The position numbers and the translations under genes were made by a program. Below the pieces are notes generated by a model. It was not told the origin of the DNA. It worked only from the letters and a program-made list of their open reading frames with translations, and made no database searches. From Humulus lupulus (Eukaryota; Streptophyta; Magnoliopsida; Rosales; Cannabaceae), in assembly GCF_963169125.1 (NCBI RefSeq), contig NC_084798.1, positions 196,349,481 to 196,413,480 of the forward strand: 64,000 nt of DNA, in the 5' to 3' direction. Of this stretch, positions 10,840 through 20,372 are shown in pieces; position 1 is the first letter of the stretch, and each line of letters begins with the position of its first letter.

Positions 10840-11857
10840 TGTTGACTGCGTTTTTGGCCAACGACGTGAGAACGTAAAAAATGATGAAACCTTCAAGAGA
10901 AATAAAACGACATAGACGGTTTTGAAAAGAAAGTAAGTAATACACGTAATTTTTATAGTGGTCCAGCCCCAATATGTCGGTAATAGCCTAATCTACTTGG
11001 AGTTGTGATTATAGATCTGTACTCAAGATCAGATGAACCTGAGTCAATTGAGTTTCTTCAGTACAGATTAAAAGAATACAAGAACTCTCTCAACTACAAG
11101 CACTTCTCTCTCTAGAAAATAAGAGTTCAAAAAAGAAGAGTCCTTTCCTAATCCCATACGCCATATATTTATAGGCTTAGGATCATACATCTGCTATCCC
11201 CTAGAATCGGGATATTTTATTATATTTATTACATTTAAATTACAAAAATATTCAAAATGTAACAGAACACCAAATTTGTGGGAAGAATGAGAGATTCCCG
11301 CGTATACCAAGACCGATTCTTGTTGAAGCCGTTTCTGGGAACCTTGACGTAGTCTGTTCTATCTGGTTGATGAATATCACCTTCTGGTCGGCCATACCTC
11401 TACTGGGCAGTTATGCTCTTGACTGGGTAGTCATGCACTCGACTGGGCAGTCATGCACTTAGCTGGTAGGACATGCACTTGGCTGGTAAGACATGCACTT
11501 GGCTGGTAGGACATGCACTTAACTGGTAGGACATGCACTTGACTGGTCGGCCAAGTTCATGCCTGGTCGGACAAAGTCATGCCTGGGCAGGCAAGGTCAC
11601 TCCTGGGCAGACAAGGTCATTCCTGGGTAGACAAGTCACTCCTGGGCAGACAAGTCACTCCTGGTCGGTCATGACACTTCTCAAGCCAGTCAAAATTCTT
11701 CAATGGCCTACCCGGCTACTCCTAAGCCAGATCACTTTATCACAACTTTGAGGAGCCAATATATTTATTGACTTATTAATGTGTCTTTTACGGACCATGT
11801 ACTGCCACTTGTCACCTCTATTGCCACGTCATCGATCTCCAATTTTTGGGGATAATA
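10840..11857 (-). mobile_element. Solo LTR with perfect GAAAT target duplication
   Basis: It begins TGTTGACTGCG and ends GGATAATA, the usual terminal CA apparently mutated to TA. GAAAT flanks both ends (10,835-10,839 and 11,858-11,862). A TATA-like CTATAAATATATGG on the minus strand near 11,165 gives the orientation. The U3 side holds a minisatellite. It resembles the LTR at 29,210-29,798 in both ends, including a shared CCACGTCATC. Confidence 0.88.
11405..11670. repeat. Minisatellite in solo LTR (about 20-22-bp units)
   Basis: Two related tandem arrays lie next to each other. The first repeats a unit like GGCTGGTAGGACATGCACTT; the second repeats CCTGGGCAGACAAGTCACT-like units. They are in the U3 side of the solo LTR, where repeated enhancer-like modules are common in plant retrotransposons. 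Confidence 0.75.
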
Positions 11858-12595
11858 GAAATGGTTATAGTTATTTGGACAATGTATTGTGGTATGAATG
11901 GATGATGTTTTAGGGATAATATTTTCTAAAGACAAATCTTATTAGAGAGCCTTTTCATTATGTTCTTCATGAAAAAACAAATAAGAAAACGAAAAAGAAG
12001 AAAAAAAATAGAAAAAAAAAAGACAAGAGCAATAGTTCTATCATTTTCAATTATGATTGCCTCTTGTGTCCCAAAAAAATGTGTGTTTATCAATTTCATG
12101 TTTTATTTCATGGCTCTTTGAATTAATGTAAAGTTGTCTATTTAACTTAGAATTCCCGAAAAACTGGTTTTGTGGTACTCTTTATGGTGGTTGTCAAAAT
12201 AGTTTATTTACTATCTTCGTTTCAATGATTATTTAAAAGTTTGTCCTAAATATATATTCATTTGATGAGTGCTTACTTCTTTATTTCCAACTCCATGTGT
12301 GAAACCCTTAACTTTGAATATTTTCAATTACATGAGAGGTTAATGGAGTTGAGACTTTTACTTGACATAATTTCGAAGGCTTTATGTGCTATAGTTTGCG
12401 GTAAGACGGTACAAGTTTGGTGCACACACTCACAACTTTAGATTTGTTCAAAGTAATTTTGATAACTCTTATTGACTTGTTACTAACATTTTGTGATAAT
12501 ACTTAAATTTGATAATTTTTTACCTGAAATATATCATGTTGACATTTATCATTTCACTTGAATTGCTAGAGACTAGCAATAAGCTGGTAGGGGGT

Positions 12596-13290
12596 TGTGA
12601 TTAGTGCTCAAAAATATCATTTTATTAGTTTTATAGTTTAAAATTAACTAAGTTTTAATTAATATTTTCATAGATTTATTGTAATATATTTTATATTTAA
12701 AAATATTAATTTTAATTTAATTTGTGTTTGATTTTCAGAAAATAAAATGTATTTTGACACAAAGAAAAAGAAAGAAGAAAGAAAGAATTATAATTGAATA
12801 AATCACTATTCATACTCGCATTGGGCCTCCACCGCGACGTTCCGCGTGTGGAGCTCGCCTTGTTAAGTGATTTCTTTGAATCTTGAAAGCCAATGAAGGT
12901 CACAATGCTTATCCTTTGACCCTCCTGAAGCAGCCGGACCATCGAAGGTTGGCCTCGATGACGAGAAGACTGAGGTTCATCTCTTCCTCTGGTAGTGAGT
13001 TCATTTTCTTGAACCTTTCTTTGTAGGCATCAACGAAACGTGTGCGATGGAAGGGGCCTGAAAAGAAAATGGTTGAGACCAAGAAACAACTACAGGCTAG
13101 TATGAACGCAATATATACACTGTCTGAGACTCCATTGAAGCTTGCTCAAACAAGCTTCAAACTCACTAATATCAAAGACTCGTGGACTAGAGCTCTTTTA
13201 TAGTCTGAACCACGTAAAATCTCTGTGTTATTTTCTTCTAATTTCTGTCGAGTTCTTAGATTAGGTTGATAGCGAAAAATGTAGTCAACA
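12596..13290 (+). repeat. Probable 3' LTR of the degraded gypsy element
   Basis: It follows a purine tract and begins TGTGATTAGTGCTC. It ends TAGTCAACA at 13,290, where DNA changes to Helitron-like AT-rich sequence. Near the end it has an element with a CCACGTAAA word and a TTTTATAG box, as often seen around the R/U5 of plant LTRs. Boundaries are inferred; no target duplication can be tested because the left end is not visible. Confidence 0.5.
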
Positions 13291-13713
13291 ATATTAATAT
13301 AATTATTAAATATCTAATTTTGTATAAAATATTATTATAATATTTGAATTTATATTAATATAATTATTACTCAAAATTTATTCATGCAAAATTTTATAAA
13401 AATGAGGATTAAATATTATATATTATATATTATGATAATAATAATATATTTTATAACATTTGAATTTATATAGATATAATTAATAAATATCTACTCTAGT
13501 ATTAAATATTATTATAATAATAATGTTTTATAACATTTGAATTTATAATATCCATTGATAATTTATAATTTTTGAATTTAATAATAATATTATATAATAT
13601 TTGAATTGGTTTTAAAAGTATATTCCGTTAAATATTTGGAATATTCTGATCGAGTTAACAAAAGAAACGGTTAAAATCAATAATTTTTGTTATCTACACA
13701 CTTTTTATATTTA
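13291..13713 (-). mobile_element. Helitron, 5' part of a second copy
   Basis: Immediately after the 3' end of the next Helitron, the minus strand starts again with TAAATATAAAAAGTGTGTAG, matching the first 5' end apart from its first bases. It then has the same GATAACA... and CCGTTAAA-like words and AT-rich repeats. No 3' hairpin is seen before the LTR at 13,290, so the copy is partial or its end has decayed. Confidence 0.6.
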
Positions 13714-14466
13714 CTAGATACAAGCAACGTGCAGTATGCACGTTTGCTTAGTTTTATTTATAGAATTTATTAATTATTTTTATTAAATTTATATTAATGT
13801 CATATAAATTTTAAATAAATATCATATTTTAATTAAATAATTTATTTATTTTTGTTTAATTTTATGTTTCTTCTAGTTTTTTAATTTAGGAGTGACAACA
13901 AAAAATTATATATTATATATTTAATGTAATATTAAATATTATACGTGAATTTTAAATTTAAGTTTCTTACTAGTTTTTTAAAAAAAAAAAAGCAATTTGT
14001 TACTAATTCATAGTAGATTATATTATATGTTTAATATAATATTATTCTAATAAGTGAGTTTAAGTTTAATTAAATTTTATTTAAGTTATAAAACGTATAA
14101 TTTTATTATTTTTAAATAATTATTATTGTAAATTATCTCAAAAGTATCATATTTTAATTTGTTTAATTATTTATTATTTTAAAATAATTATCATTCTAAA
14201 ATATCTGAAAAATATCATATTTTAATTTATTTAATTATTTATTATTTTTAAATAATTATCTTTGTAAAATATCTCAAAAATATCTTATTTTAATTTTTTT
14301 AATTATTTATTTTATTTTATTTAAGTTTAAGTGTTTACAAACTACCGTTAAATATAAGAATATTCTGTTAAATATAAGAATATTCTGTTAAAGTTAATAT
14401 TAAAAAAATTAAAAACCGTTAAAACTAAGAATTTCTGTTATCTACACACTTATTATATAGAAGAGA
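13714..14466 (-). mobile_element. Non-autonomous Helitron
   Basis: Read on the minus strand it starts TCTCTTCTATATAATAAG after a host A. It ends with a GC-rich hairpin (AACGTGCA / TGCACGTT around a short loop) followed by TGTATCTAG and then host T. A TC start, a CTAG end, a 3' hairpin and insertion between A and T are the hallmarks of Helitrons. There is no Rep/helicase ORF. The body contains about three AT-rich tandem units (about 70-75 bp) at 14,110-14,310. A relative starts at 42,815. Confidence 0.8.
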
Positions 14467-15064
14467 TATAAAAGAGGTATCATGTCAAATGAATTTGACC
14501 CATTTTTAACTCCTATCTAATTTTTCCAACCCTGACACACAAAATTTGTGTCATTTTCAAGTTAAGTTGGGGCGTCGAAACCTGTTTTTCCAATATTTGA
14601 AAACTTTGGGTTATTTGTTTAGTTTGCTAAAATTTTTTTCCGGCAGTGTGAGATTACAAAATGGGTACTTTTGTTTGTCTTATCAACAAAAAGTTGAGAA
14701 AGTAAGTTAAAAATTTAAGTATAATGGTAGTTGTTATTTAGACTTATTTTAGGTACAATGTTTAGAATTTCAATATTAAGAGTTGTTTGTATCAACCTTA
14801 GTTAATTATATATGTATATATTTTTGCTATAATTAGATTGTTCAGAATATCGTGGATAGTAATGCAGCAAGGTGATTTGAAATTTTATATATTTCTAATA
14901 TAATTTTTTTTGTTGTATTGGTATTTTTTGAAAAAAAAAAATTAATTTTATTTGGAACAAATAATATTTTTATTCTTGTGTAATTCAAAATTTTCAAAGA
15001 AAAATTTGACAATTGAAGGATTATTTTAAAATCAAAATAAATGAGTTTCTTAAATATTCCTTTG
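14467..15064. other. AT-rich DNA, no gene seen
   Basis: No ORF, RNA gene or repeat structure could be supported in this stretch; it contains A/T homopolymer runs only. Confidence 0.5.
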
Positions 15065-15065
15065 T

Positions 15066-15129
15066 GCTACCACTAGTAGAGTGGTGTAGTGGTAAGACAT
15101 CACTCCATGTTTGTTTTGGTAGAACTTAT
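15066..15129 (+). mobile_element. Possible SINE head (RNA polymerase III box A-like), split by an LTR
   Basis: GTGGTGTAGTGGTAAGAC resembles the A box of tRNA-derived plant SINEs. After the solo LTR, a box B-like GGGGATTCAACCCTGAC is found near 16,236. If the LTR is removed the two boxes are about 70 bases apart, rather long for a SINE. This is a weak assignment. Confidence 0.25.
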
Positions 15130-16208
15130 TGAAATTTCGTATTTTATGATTGTCAGGTGAGTAGAATTAAACAACTTAATTAAATGGAGAATATTGATTA
15201 AGTTGTTTAAACCGATTACTGTGTTGTTATTACAACTAATACGAATGTCAAGACAAAAATACAAAAATGAGTAAAAATCGACACGAAAATTTTTACGTGG
15301 TTCATAAATTCTTTCGGATAACCTACATCCACGGGACCACACCCATAGAATAAACCAATTAGTAAAGAAACAATGTGTACAAAAGCATTGACTTAAACAA
15401 TGTAAGACTCTGTCTTAAACTATTGTCGCAATCTTGTTGTACTCTTCTTTACAAATCTGGTTTTGATAAAACGTTGCTTTTCTTGAAATTCATTCATAGA
15501 ACAGCAAGTGCTCTCTTCCTTCCGAAGTGAGTCTTGATGAAATCTCCTCCCAAAGATCCTTAGGAACACATTCACAAGAGATACCACATGTTACACAAGG
15601 AATAAGATAGATACATAGACAAGTGTCATCGATACACAAACAAAGATTAAGGTGAACAACTTAATATTTACAAAAAAACACTCCTAAATAATAACAACAA
15701 GTGTTTTCAAAATTCAAAATGGAAGAGGTAACTTTTCCAAAGACCTTGGCAATGTATTTATACCTAAGAAAAACGTCCAAGGCTAGCTCTTCTGAAATCT
15801 TGTAATTATTACAAGACTATTTACAAATTTATTTGATTGAAAAAATCAGTCAGCGAAGTTGATTCTGTTCCGACAAATCAAGAAATTGCTGAATGAGCAT
15901 GATCATCTGTCTTGACTGACTGTAACGAATTTGGTCATTTTTCTTAATCAGATTCATTTTCAAATTTTTCTTATCCTCAAATATTCTATCTTTAAAAATA
16001 CTCAGTCAGAATAAGTCAAATATATTATTCTACCAATAAAGTCTATTTATGATAAAAATGGTAAGGATAATATATTCACGCTAATAAAGATTTTCACATT
16101 AAGAATAACTATTTTAATTGACAATCACAAATCACACAAGATATTCCATGAGATTTTCTTCGAGGGTTGTAAAAATATTTTGTTTAAGTTAGTTAATCCA
16201 GTTTTACA
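15130..16208 (-). mobile_element. Solo LTR related to the Copia LTR at 1602-2714
   Basis: It starts TGAAATTTCG and ends GTTTTACA, 1079 bases, with flanks CTTAT and CTAAT (4 of 5 matching). Internal words such as CTTTCGGATA, GAATAAACCAATTAGTAAAG and TTGTTGTACTCTTCTTTAC align with the 1602-2714 LTR at clearly lower identity, so it is an older or different subfamily. No internal region or partner LTR is near. Confidence 0.78.
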
Positions 16209-16213
16209 CTAAT

Positions 16214-16753
16214 CTTTCATATAACTCAACATTTGAGGGGATTCAACCCTGACCCTATAGTTGGCTAGTGGTGCGTAGGATTGTCTTAAGGATCGAAGGA
16301 TCTTGAGAAAGATCTTAATCATGCAATCTCCCTTCTAGGTAGCGAAAAAATAGATCCCTTTGCCCTACAAACGAAAATATTGCAAAGATTGTATGACCTT
16401 AAGCCCACACCACACCGATATTGTAGTCTTGCCTATCTCTTTTGACAATCTCATTCTCGGGTACATTGCAGTCCCTCCATTCTCATTCAGCCCTCCTTGA
16501 AAAATGATGTTGGTAATAGATGATGTGAATCAAGCTCTCCCATGATCATGGAGGTTGGTCAATGTTCAATCTTTTTCTTGCTGTTTCACTTCTCTTGTAA
16601 CGTTCCAGAAGTATGCATTGTCCTTAGATTAATTGTTTATAAAATCCATTTGAGTGTCAATGAAATGTGAATTGTTATTTTTCTGGGGTTTCAAACTTTT
16701 ACATGATAAAATCTTATGCTGTAAACTTTGCTATTCTTAGAAACGACTTCATC
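16214..16753. other. Gene-free stretch left of CCMA
   Basis: It contains the possible SINE tail near 16,236 and otherwise unassigned unique-looking sequence. No ORF of note; the CCMA promoter lies in its right part. Confidence 0.4.
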
Positions 16754-16775
16754 ATTAAACGACAGGTCGTTTAAT
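16754..16775. promoter_or_regulatory. 22-bp palindrome upstream of CCMA
   Basis: ATTAAACGAC and GTCGTTTAAT form perfect 10-base arms around AG, 232 bases upstream of the CCMA start codon. A further AAACGAC half-site lies at 16,741. The symmetry suggests a dimeric protein site, but no known plant element is confidently matched. Confidence 0.5.
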
Positions 16776-17007
16776 TGTAGCAAACAAAGCGACATTTATT
16801 TCTAACACGATTACGCATTACTCATTACTCTCTCTCTACCATCTTCATGACTTCATCCATCGAATCTAATCTAAGCTTCTTTCTCTCTAAGCGCCGCCCA
16901 AACACCGTCGAAGCCTCCGGCGACCCGCCGAGCAGTTAATCCATCAGGTACATATTTATAAATATAGACACACATATACATATACAATTCCAAAGCTCTG
17001 AAACAAA

Positions 17008-17694
17008 ATGTCTCTGAGAAAACCCCAACTCCCTCGCCTTCTTCTCAACAACGTTTCGTGCATGAGAAACGCTCAGCAAATCCTCCGAAACGTGAACGCT
17101 ACCATCCACGACGGCGGCTCGCTCGTCCTCACTGGCACGAACGGGTCGGGCAAGACGACTTTCCTCCGTATGCTGGCCGGGTTTTCCAAGCCATCGGCCG
17201 GAGAAGTCCTCTGGAACGGTCACGACATAACCAAGTCAGGGATTTTCCATCAGTACAAGCTTCAACTCAACTGGCTCTCTCTAAAGGACGCAATCAAGAG
17301 CAATATCACGGTATTGGACAATGTTCAGTGGTTTGAGGTACTTGAAGGGAAACAAGGTAAGTCTTTGCCTGCATTGGAGTTAATGGGGCTTGGTAGATTG
17401 GCCAAAGAGAAGGCCAAAATACTTTCAATGGGTCAAAGGAAAAGGCTTCAGTTGGCTAGGTTGTTGGCCATTGATAGGCAAATTTGGTTGCTTGATGAGC
17501 CATCTGTGGCTTTGGATGATGATGGGGTTAAGCTGCTTGAGTATATCATTGCAGAGCATAGAAAGAAAGGTGGGATTGTGATTTTGGCTACCCATTTGCC
17601 TATTGAGATTGATGATGCTATGGTTTTGAGGCTGCCCCCTAGATTCCCAAGGAGAATGACTTTCGTGGATATGCTTGATAGAAGAGACTTCTAA
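17008..17694 (+). CDS. CCMA: ABC transporter I family member 1, cytochrome c maturation ATPase (CcmA)
   Basis: A single-exon 228-residue protein, about the length of Arabidopsis ABCI1. It is the ATP-binding subunit of the cytochrome c maturation (System I) ABC complex of plant mitochondria. It acts with CcmB and CcmC on the matrix side of the inner membrane, driving release of haem from CcmE. Visible motifs: Walker A GTNGSGKT (43-50), signature LSMGQRKRL (139-147), Walker B IWLLDEP (159-165) with Asp163 and Glu164, and H-loop His196. No membrane segment is present, as expected. The start at 17,008 gives a protein matching the family from the first residues (PRLLLNNVSCMRNAQ follows). The 5' leader is CT-rich. 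All catalytic residues are present, so it looks functional. Its neighbour downstream is convergent (CAF1-like gene). Confidence 0.95.
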   Translation: MSLRKPQLPRLLLNNVSCMRNAQQILRNVNATIHDGGSLVLTGTNGSGKTTFLRMLAGFSKPSAGEVLWNGHDITKSGIFHQYKLQLNWLSLKDAIKSNITVLDNVQWFEVLEGKQGKSLPALELMGLGRLAKEKAKILSMGQRKRLQLARLLAIDRQIWLLDEPSVALDDDGVKLLEYIIAEHRKKGGIVILATHLPIEIDDAMVLRLPPRFPRRMTFVDMLDRRDF

Positions 17695-18451
17695 GTTCTA
17701 AGGTTTGAACCATCCATTATTACCTATTTTTTGTATTGTTTTGTTTTGTTTTAACAAAACTAGAGTGGGAAAAGAAAAGGAGAATAATTTTGTCATTTAA
17801 TATGTTAATCTTATCGCAAAAAGGCTCAATCTTGGCCTAGTCTTTGTATTCTGCAAATCTCAAGTGATTTGCTTCTTCATGTAATAGTAGTAGGAGAATA
17901 TTTGTTTTCTTTTTCTTTGTTTGTAATGGAGTCTTACACAATCACTCACTCAACCACTTCTACTATAGCTAGATTGAAGTGGGTGCCTCAAATGGAGCAA
18001 TAACTTTTTCAGGTATTATAGAAGCAAAGAAAGAAGTGAAGGCAATATCTTAGAGAAGTGTGTTAGACTATGCTTACAATCACTAATTTATTCTTCATGT
18101 CATCTATTACTTTGAGTAAATAGCATAGGCTGTTTTGCAAATGAAGTACGAAGAGAGGGATGAATATTGAATTGAATATGGCTTCATTTGTTATTAAAAG
18201 TAGAAGAGGAATCAAATAACGAAAAACAGGCAACTCTCATCAAGAACTTTCTGAAACCGGTGTCCCAATTCACACAGATATAGATATTGACATATACTCA
18301 ATGGTTAGATGTAGCAATACTAATAATGATTAGAAAAGAAAATGGATCACTCCATGCAGACACAAGTACTAAAGAATTTTCTTTTGCATATATTTAGTTT
18401 CTACAATAATTTCATAAATGTTTGTGTTGTTTAAAGGAGTATTGTACTATT
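17695..18451. other. Convergent 3' intergenic region
   Basis: It holds the 3' untranslated regions of CCMA (plus) and the CAF1-like gene (minus). T-rich and AATAAT-like signals follow the CCMA stop. No ORF or RNA gene is seen. Confidence 0.5.
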
Positions 18452-19249
18452 TTATCGTCTCAAACGTCCAACTCCTAAACCGTGTAATATTCCTACTTGT
18501 TCCTGAGAAATTCCCAATAGCTCTCTAAATTTCATGAATGTGCAGCAAGTGAGCAAACTATCGGAGCCAGCTAGGTGACTCGTACCAATTCTTTGCACTC
18601 CAAGAATCGACGAAATCGTGCTCAAACCACCTTCTACACGTCGGAGTCCCATTAGATACTTGATATCATAGAGCTTAGGGAAGTAAATTCTGATCAATTC
18701 AAAGAAACCCGCCTCTGTATCTGGAAGATTTTTCCCAGTAAGGAGCTTTAGCAGGTATGCAAAATCACAACTACCATGGAATGTAATCCAGTGCACCTCA
18801 TCATTCAGCACTGCCCCCGAAGACATTAGCAACTCAGCGAAACTAATACAACTAACACCCTTTTCATTGTTCTTCATAAAATCGATGCCAGATCGCCGTA
18901 ACAAATTAATGGAAGCTTTGGCACAGAGATCCCGGTCAAGAACAAACTCGCAGAAATTGAATTGCCAAACACAGTATTTATCAGTCCCACAAGTGGGAAG
19001 GTTTCCATTCTCGTCAGAAAATGTAAAACCGACTTGAATCAACTTCGTGAGGTTCACATTGGTCTTCATATTTTCATATTCTCTGTTCTCCCAGGAGATA
19101 GGCTCCACAACGGTTCCGGGATACTCAGTATCCACAGATACATAAGGGTAAGCATCCACTATATCTCGTATCAATCTAAACTCTTGGTCAAGATTGTCAC
19201 TCCAAACTTCCCTAAAGTGAATCGAATCATTCGTCAACGAAACTTCCAT
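18452..19249 (-). CDS. CAF1: CCR4-associated factor 1 (CAF1/POP2) deadenylase
   Basis: An intronless coding region for 265 residues, the usual size of plant CAF1 proteins. It is the DEDD-family 3'-5' exoribonuclease of the CCR4-NOT complex that removes poly(A) tails from mRNA in the cytoplasm. Catalytic residues are visible: Asp40 and Glu42 (VSVDTEYPG), Asp162 (FHGSCDFAYLLK) and Asp230 with His225 (SHLAGSDSLLT). Other family marks are the WENREYENMKTNVNLTKLIQ segment after motif I and the FCEFVL and GIDF segments. The HGSCDF motif differs from the common HSGYDF but keeps the Asp. In Arabidopsis this intronless subgroup includes stress-responsive CAF1 genes; regulation here is not shown. The gene is convergent with CCMA and co-oriented with RTF2 upstream. 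Confidence 0.93.
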   Translation of the reverse strand: MEVSLTNDSIHFREVWSDNLDQEFRLIRDIVDAYPYVSVDTEYPGTVVEPISWENREYENMKTNVNLTKLIQVGFTFSDENGNLPTCGTDKYCVWQFNFCEFVLDRDLCAKASINLLRRSGIDFMKNNEKGVSCISFAELLMSSGAVLNDEVHWITFHGSCDFAYLLKLLTGKNLPDTEAGFFELIRIYFPKLYDIKYLMGLRRVEGGLSTISSILGVQRIGTSHLAGSDSLLTCCTFMKFRELLGISQEQVGILHGLGVGRLRR

Positions 19250-19750
19250 TTGTGCTACTTAAACATCAAGTCTGGAAAAAAAGAACACAAAAGCACACCA
19301 TCCCATATCAAGAGAAGAGAAAACAATACATCCACACTCGGTCATATGCCAATACATAATCCAGAACAAGAACAAGAAATATATATGAAAGATTTGAGGC
19401 CTTACATTAAATGCTCTGAAAGTCAAGAATGCCCGCTCAAGACGTTGAGAAGAAGAATATCTTGAACGTTGGGAAGAAGAAGAATATCTTGCAATGAATG
19501 AAGTTTTCTGACTACTGACCGCTATTGTAGATAATTTCTTTACTAGTACGAGGCGGCTTGGAGGCCAACAAACGAGGGTTTCGTTGATAATGAGTTGTGT
19601 GGTTTGCAGAGAAGAGGAAGAAGAGAAAAAATAAGTCACAGAGGGAAGGATTTCTTTATTTCGTTTGTTGGCCTTGATAAGAGTATTTTGGGGTGGACAG
19701 AGCAGTTAAGAAGAAGATTTTGGTTTTTAACGAGTCGTGTTTATATAGGG
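19250..19750 (-). promoter_or_regulatory. 5' UTR (probable intron) and TATA box of the CAF1-like gene
   Basis: A minus-strand TATATAAA at 19,740-19,747 places the start of transcription near 19,710, giving a leader of about 450 bases. Inside it a GTAAG donor (19,405) and a T-rich acceptor ending at 19,271 define a probable 135-base intron. The long open frame over this part (19,259-19,639) lacks motifs and spans the inferred intron, so I do not call it a gene. Confidence 0.55.
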
Positions 19751-20372
19751 GAAAATTTAAAAATACCCTTTTTTTATTGTTTATTTTTTAAATTATCTGT
19801 TTTGTGCAGAGACGTTATAAGGTTATTTTCGGTGTAAAGAACTCAATCAATATTTACATGTACCTATGTAGTACGGTACAGCAATATCAAGAAAGAAAAG
19901 AAAAAGAGTAGAATAGATTAGAAATTTATGTATCTAAATTAAAATAGAAGTTATAGTTGGCATGCTAAAGTGTTTTTTTTTCTTCATAAATTGTAAAGAG
20001 CGAGAGATTTATAAAGTAGTGGAAAAAAAAAGTTTCATAAATTCAACTGCATATTCTAAATATTCTGAAAGTAGTAGTTATAAATAGACCTTTCAATCTT
20101 TAAAGTCAGTACTGACTAGAGAATGATGCAGAAGACATGAAGAAGAAGCCCTTGTTAAATCCTTCACAATAAAAGTCTACACTTTACATTAAAGGAAGAA
20201 AAAAGAGTTTTGATAGAAACCAAATACACAAGTTAGTAAAATGGACATCATAATCTCAATTATATCAAATGTTTCTTTCCAAATATCGATCATATTGAAG
20301 AGATAACTACAAGAACCTGGCCAAAAGAACAGATCACCAGTCCATTCCTCCACCACTTATTCATCTCACCAA
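19751..20372. other. Intergenic region between CAF1-like and RTF2 genes
   Basis: AT-rich DNA with the upstream promoter of the CAF1-like gene and the 3' untranslated region of RTF2. No other feature seen. Confidence 0.45.

Larger units (their letters stand above)
10000..12595 (+). pseudogene. 3' part of a degraded gypsy element (Athila-like)
   Basis: An open reading frame of about 84 codons (10,001-10,253) ends at a TAG; its protein is acidic and unassigned. Beyond it are T-rich spacer, an AATGAGGACAGTGTCTGATT-like motif near 10,513 and the purine tract GGTAGGGG just before the LTR at 12,596. Such a motif in the 3' untranslated part and a long non-coding 3' region are familiar from Athila-type elements, which is an inference from pattern. 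A solo LTR interrupts it at 10,840-11,857. Otherwise no gene is seen. Confidence 0.45.

Noticed and set aside
15066..15112. tRNA-like sequence (GTGGTGTAGTGGTAAG)
   Set aside because: Only a box A-like part; no cloverleaf can be closed, so not called as tRNA. Kept as a weak SINE candidate.
16936..17223. Minus-strand frame over the start of CCMA
   Set aside because: Shadow of CCMA codons; no independent evidence.
18962..19465. 167-codon plus-strand frame over the CAF1-like gene start
   Set aside because: Antisense shadow of the CAF1 coding region and its 5' leader; no domain.
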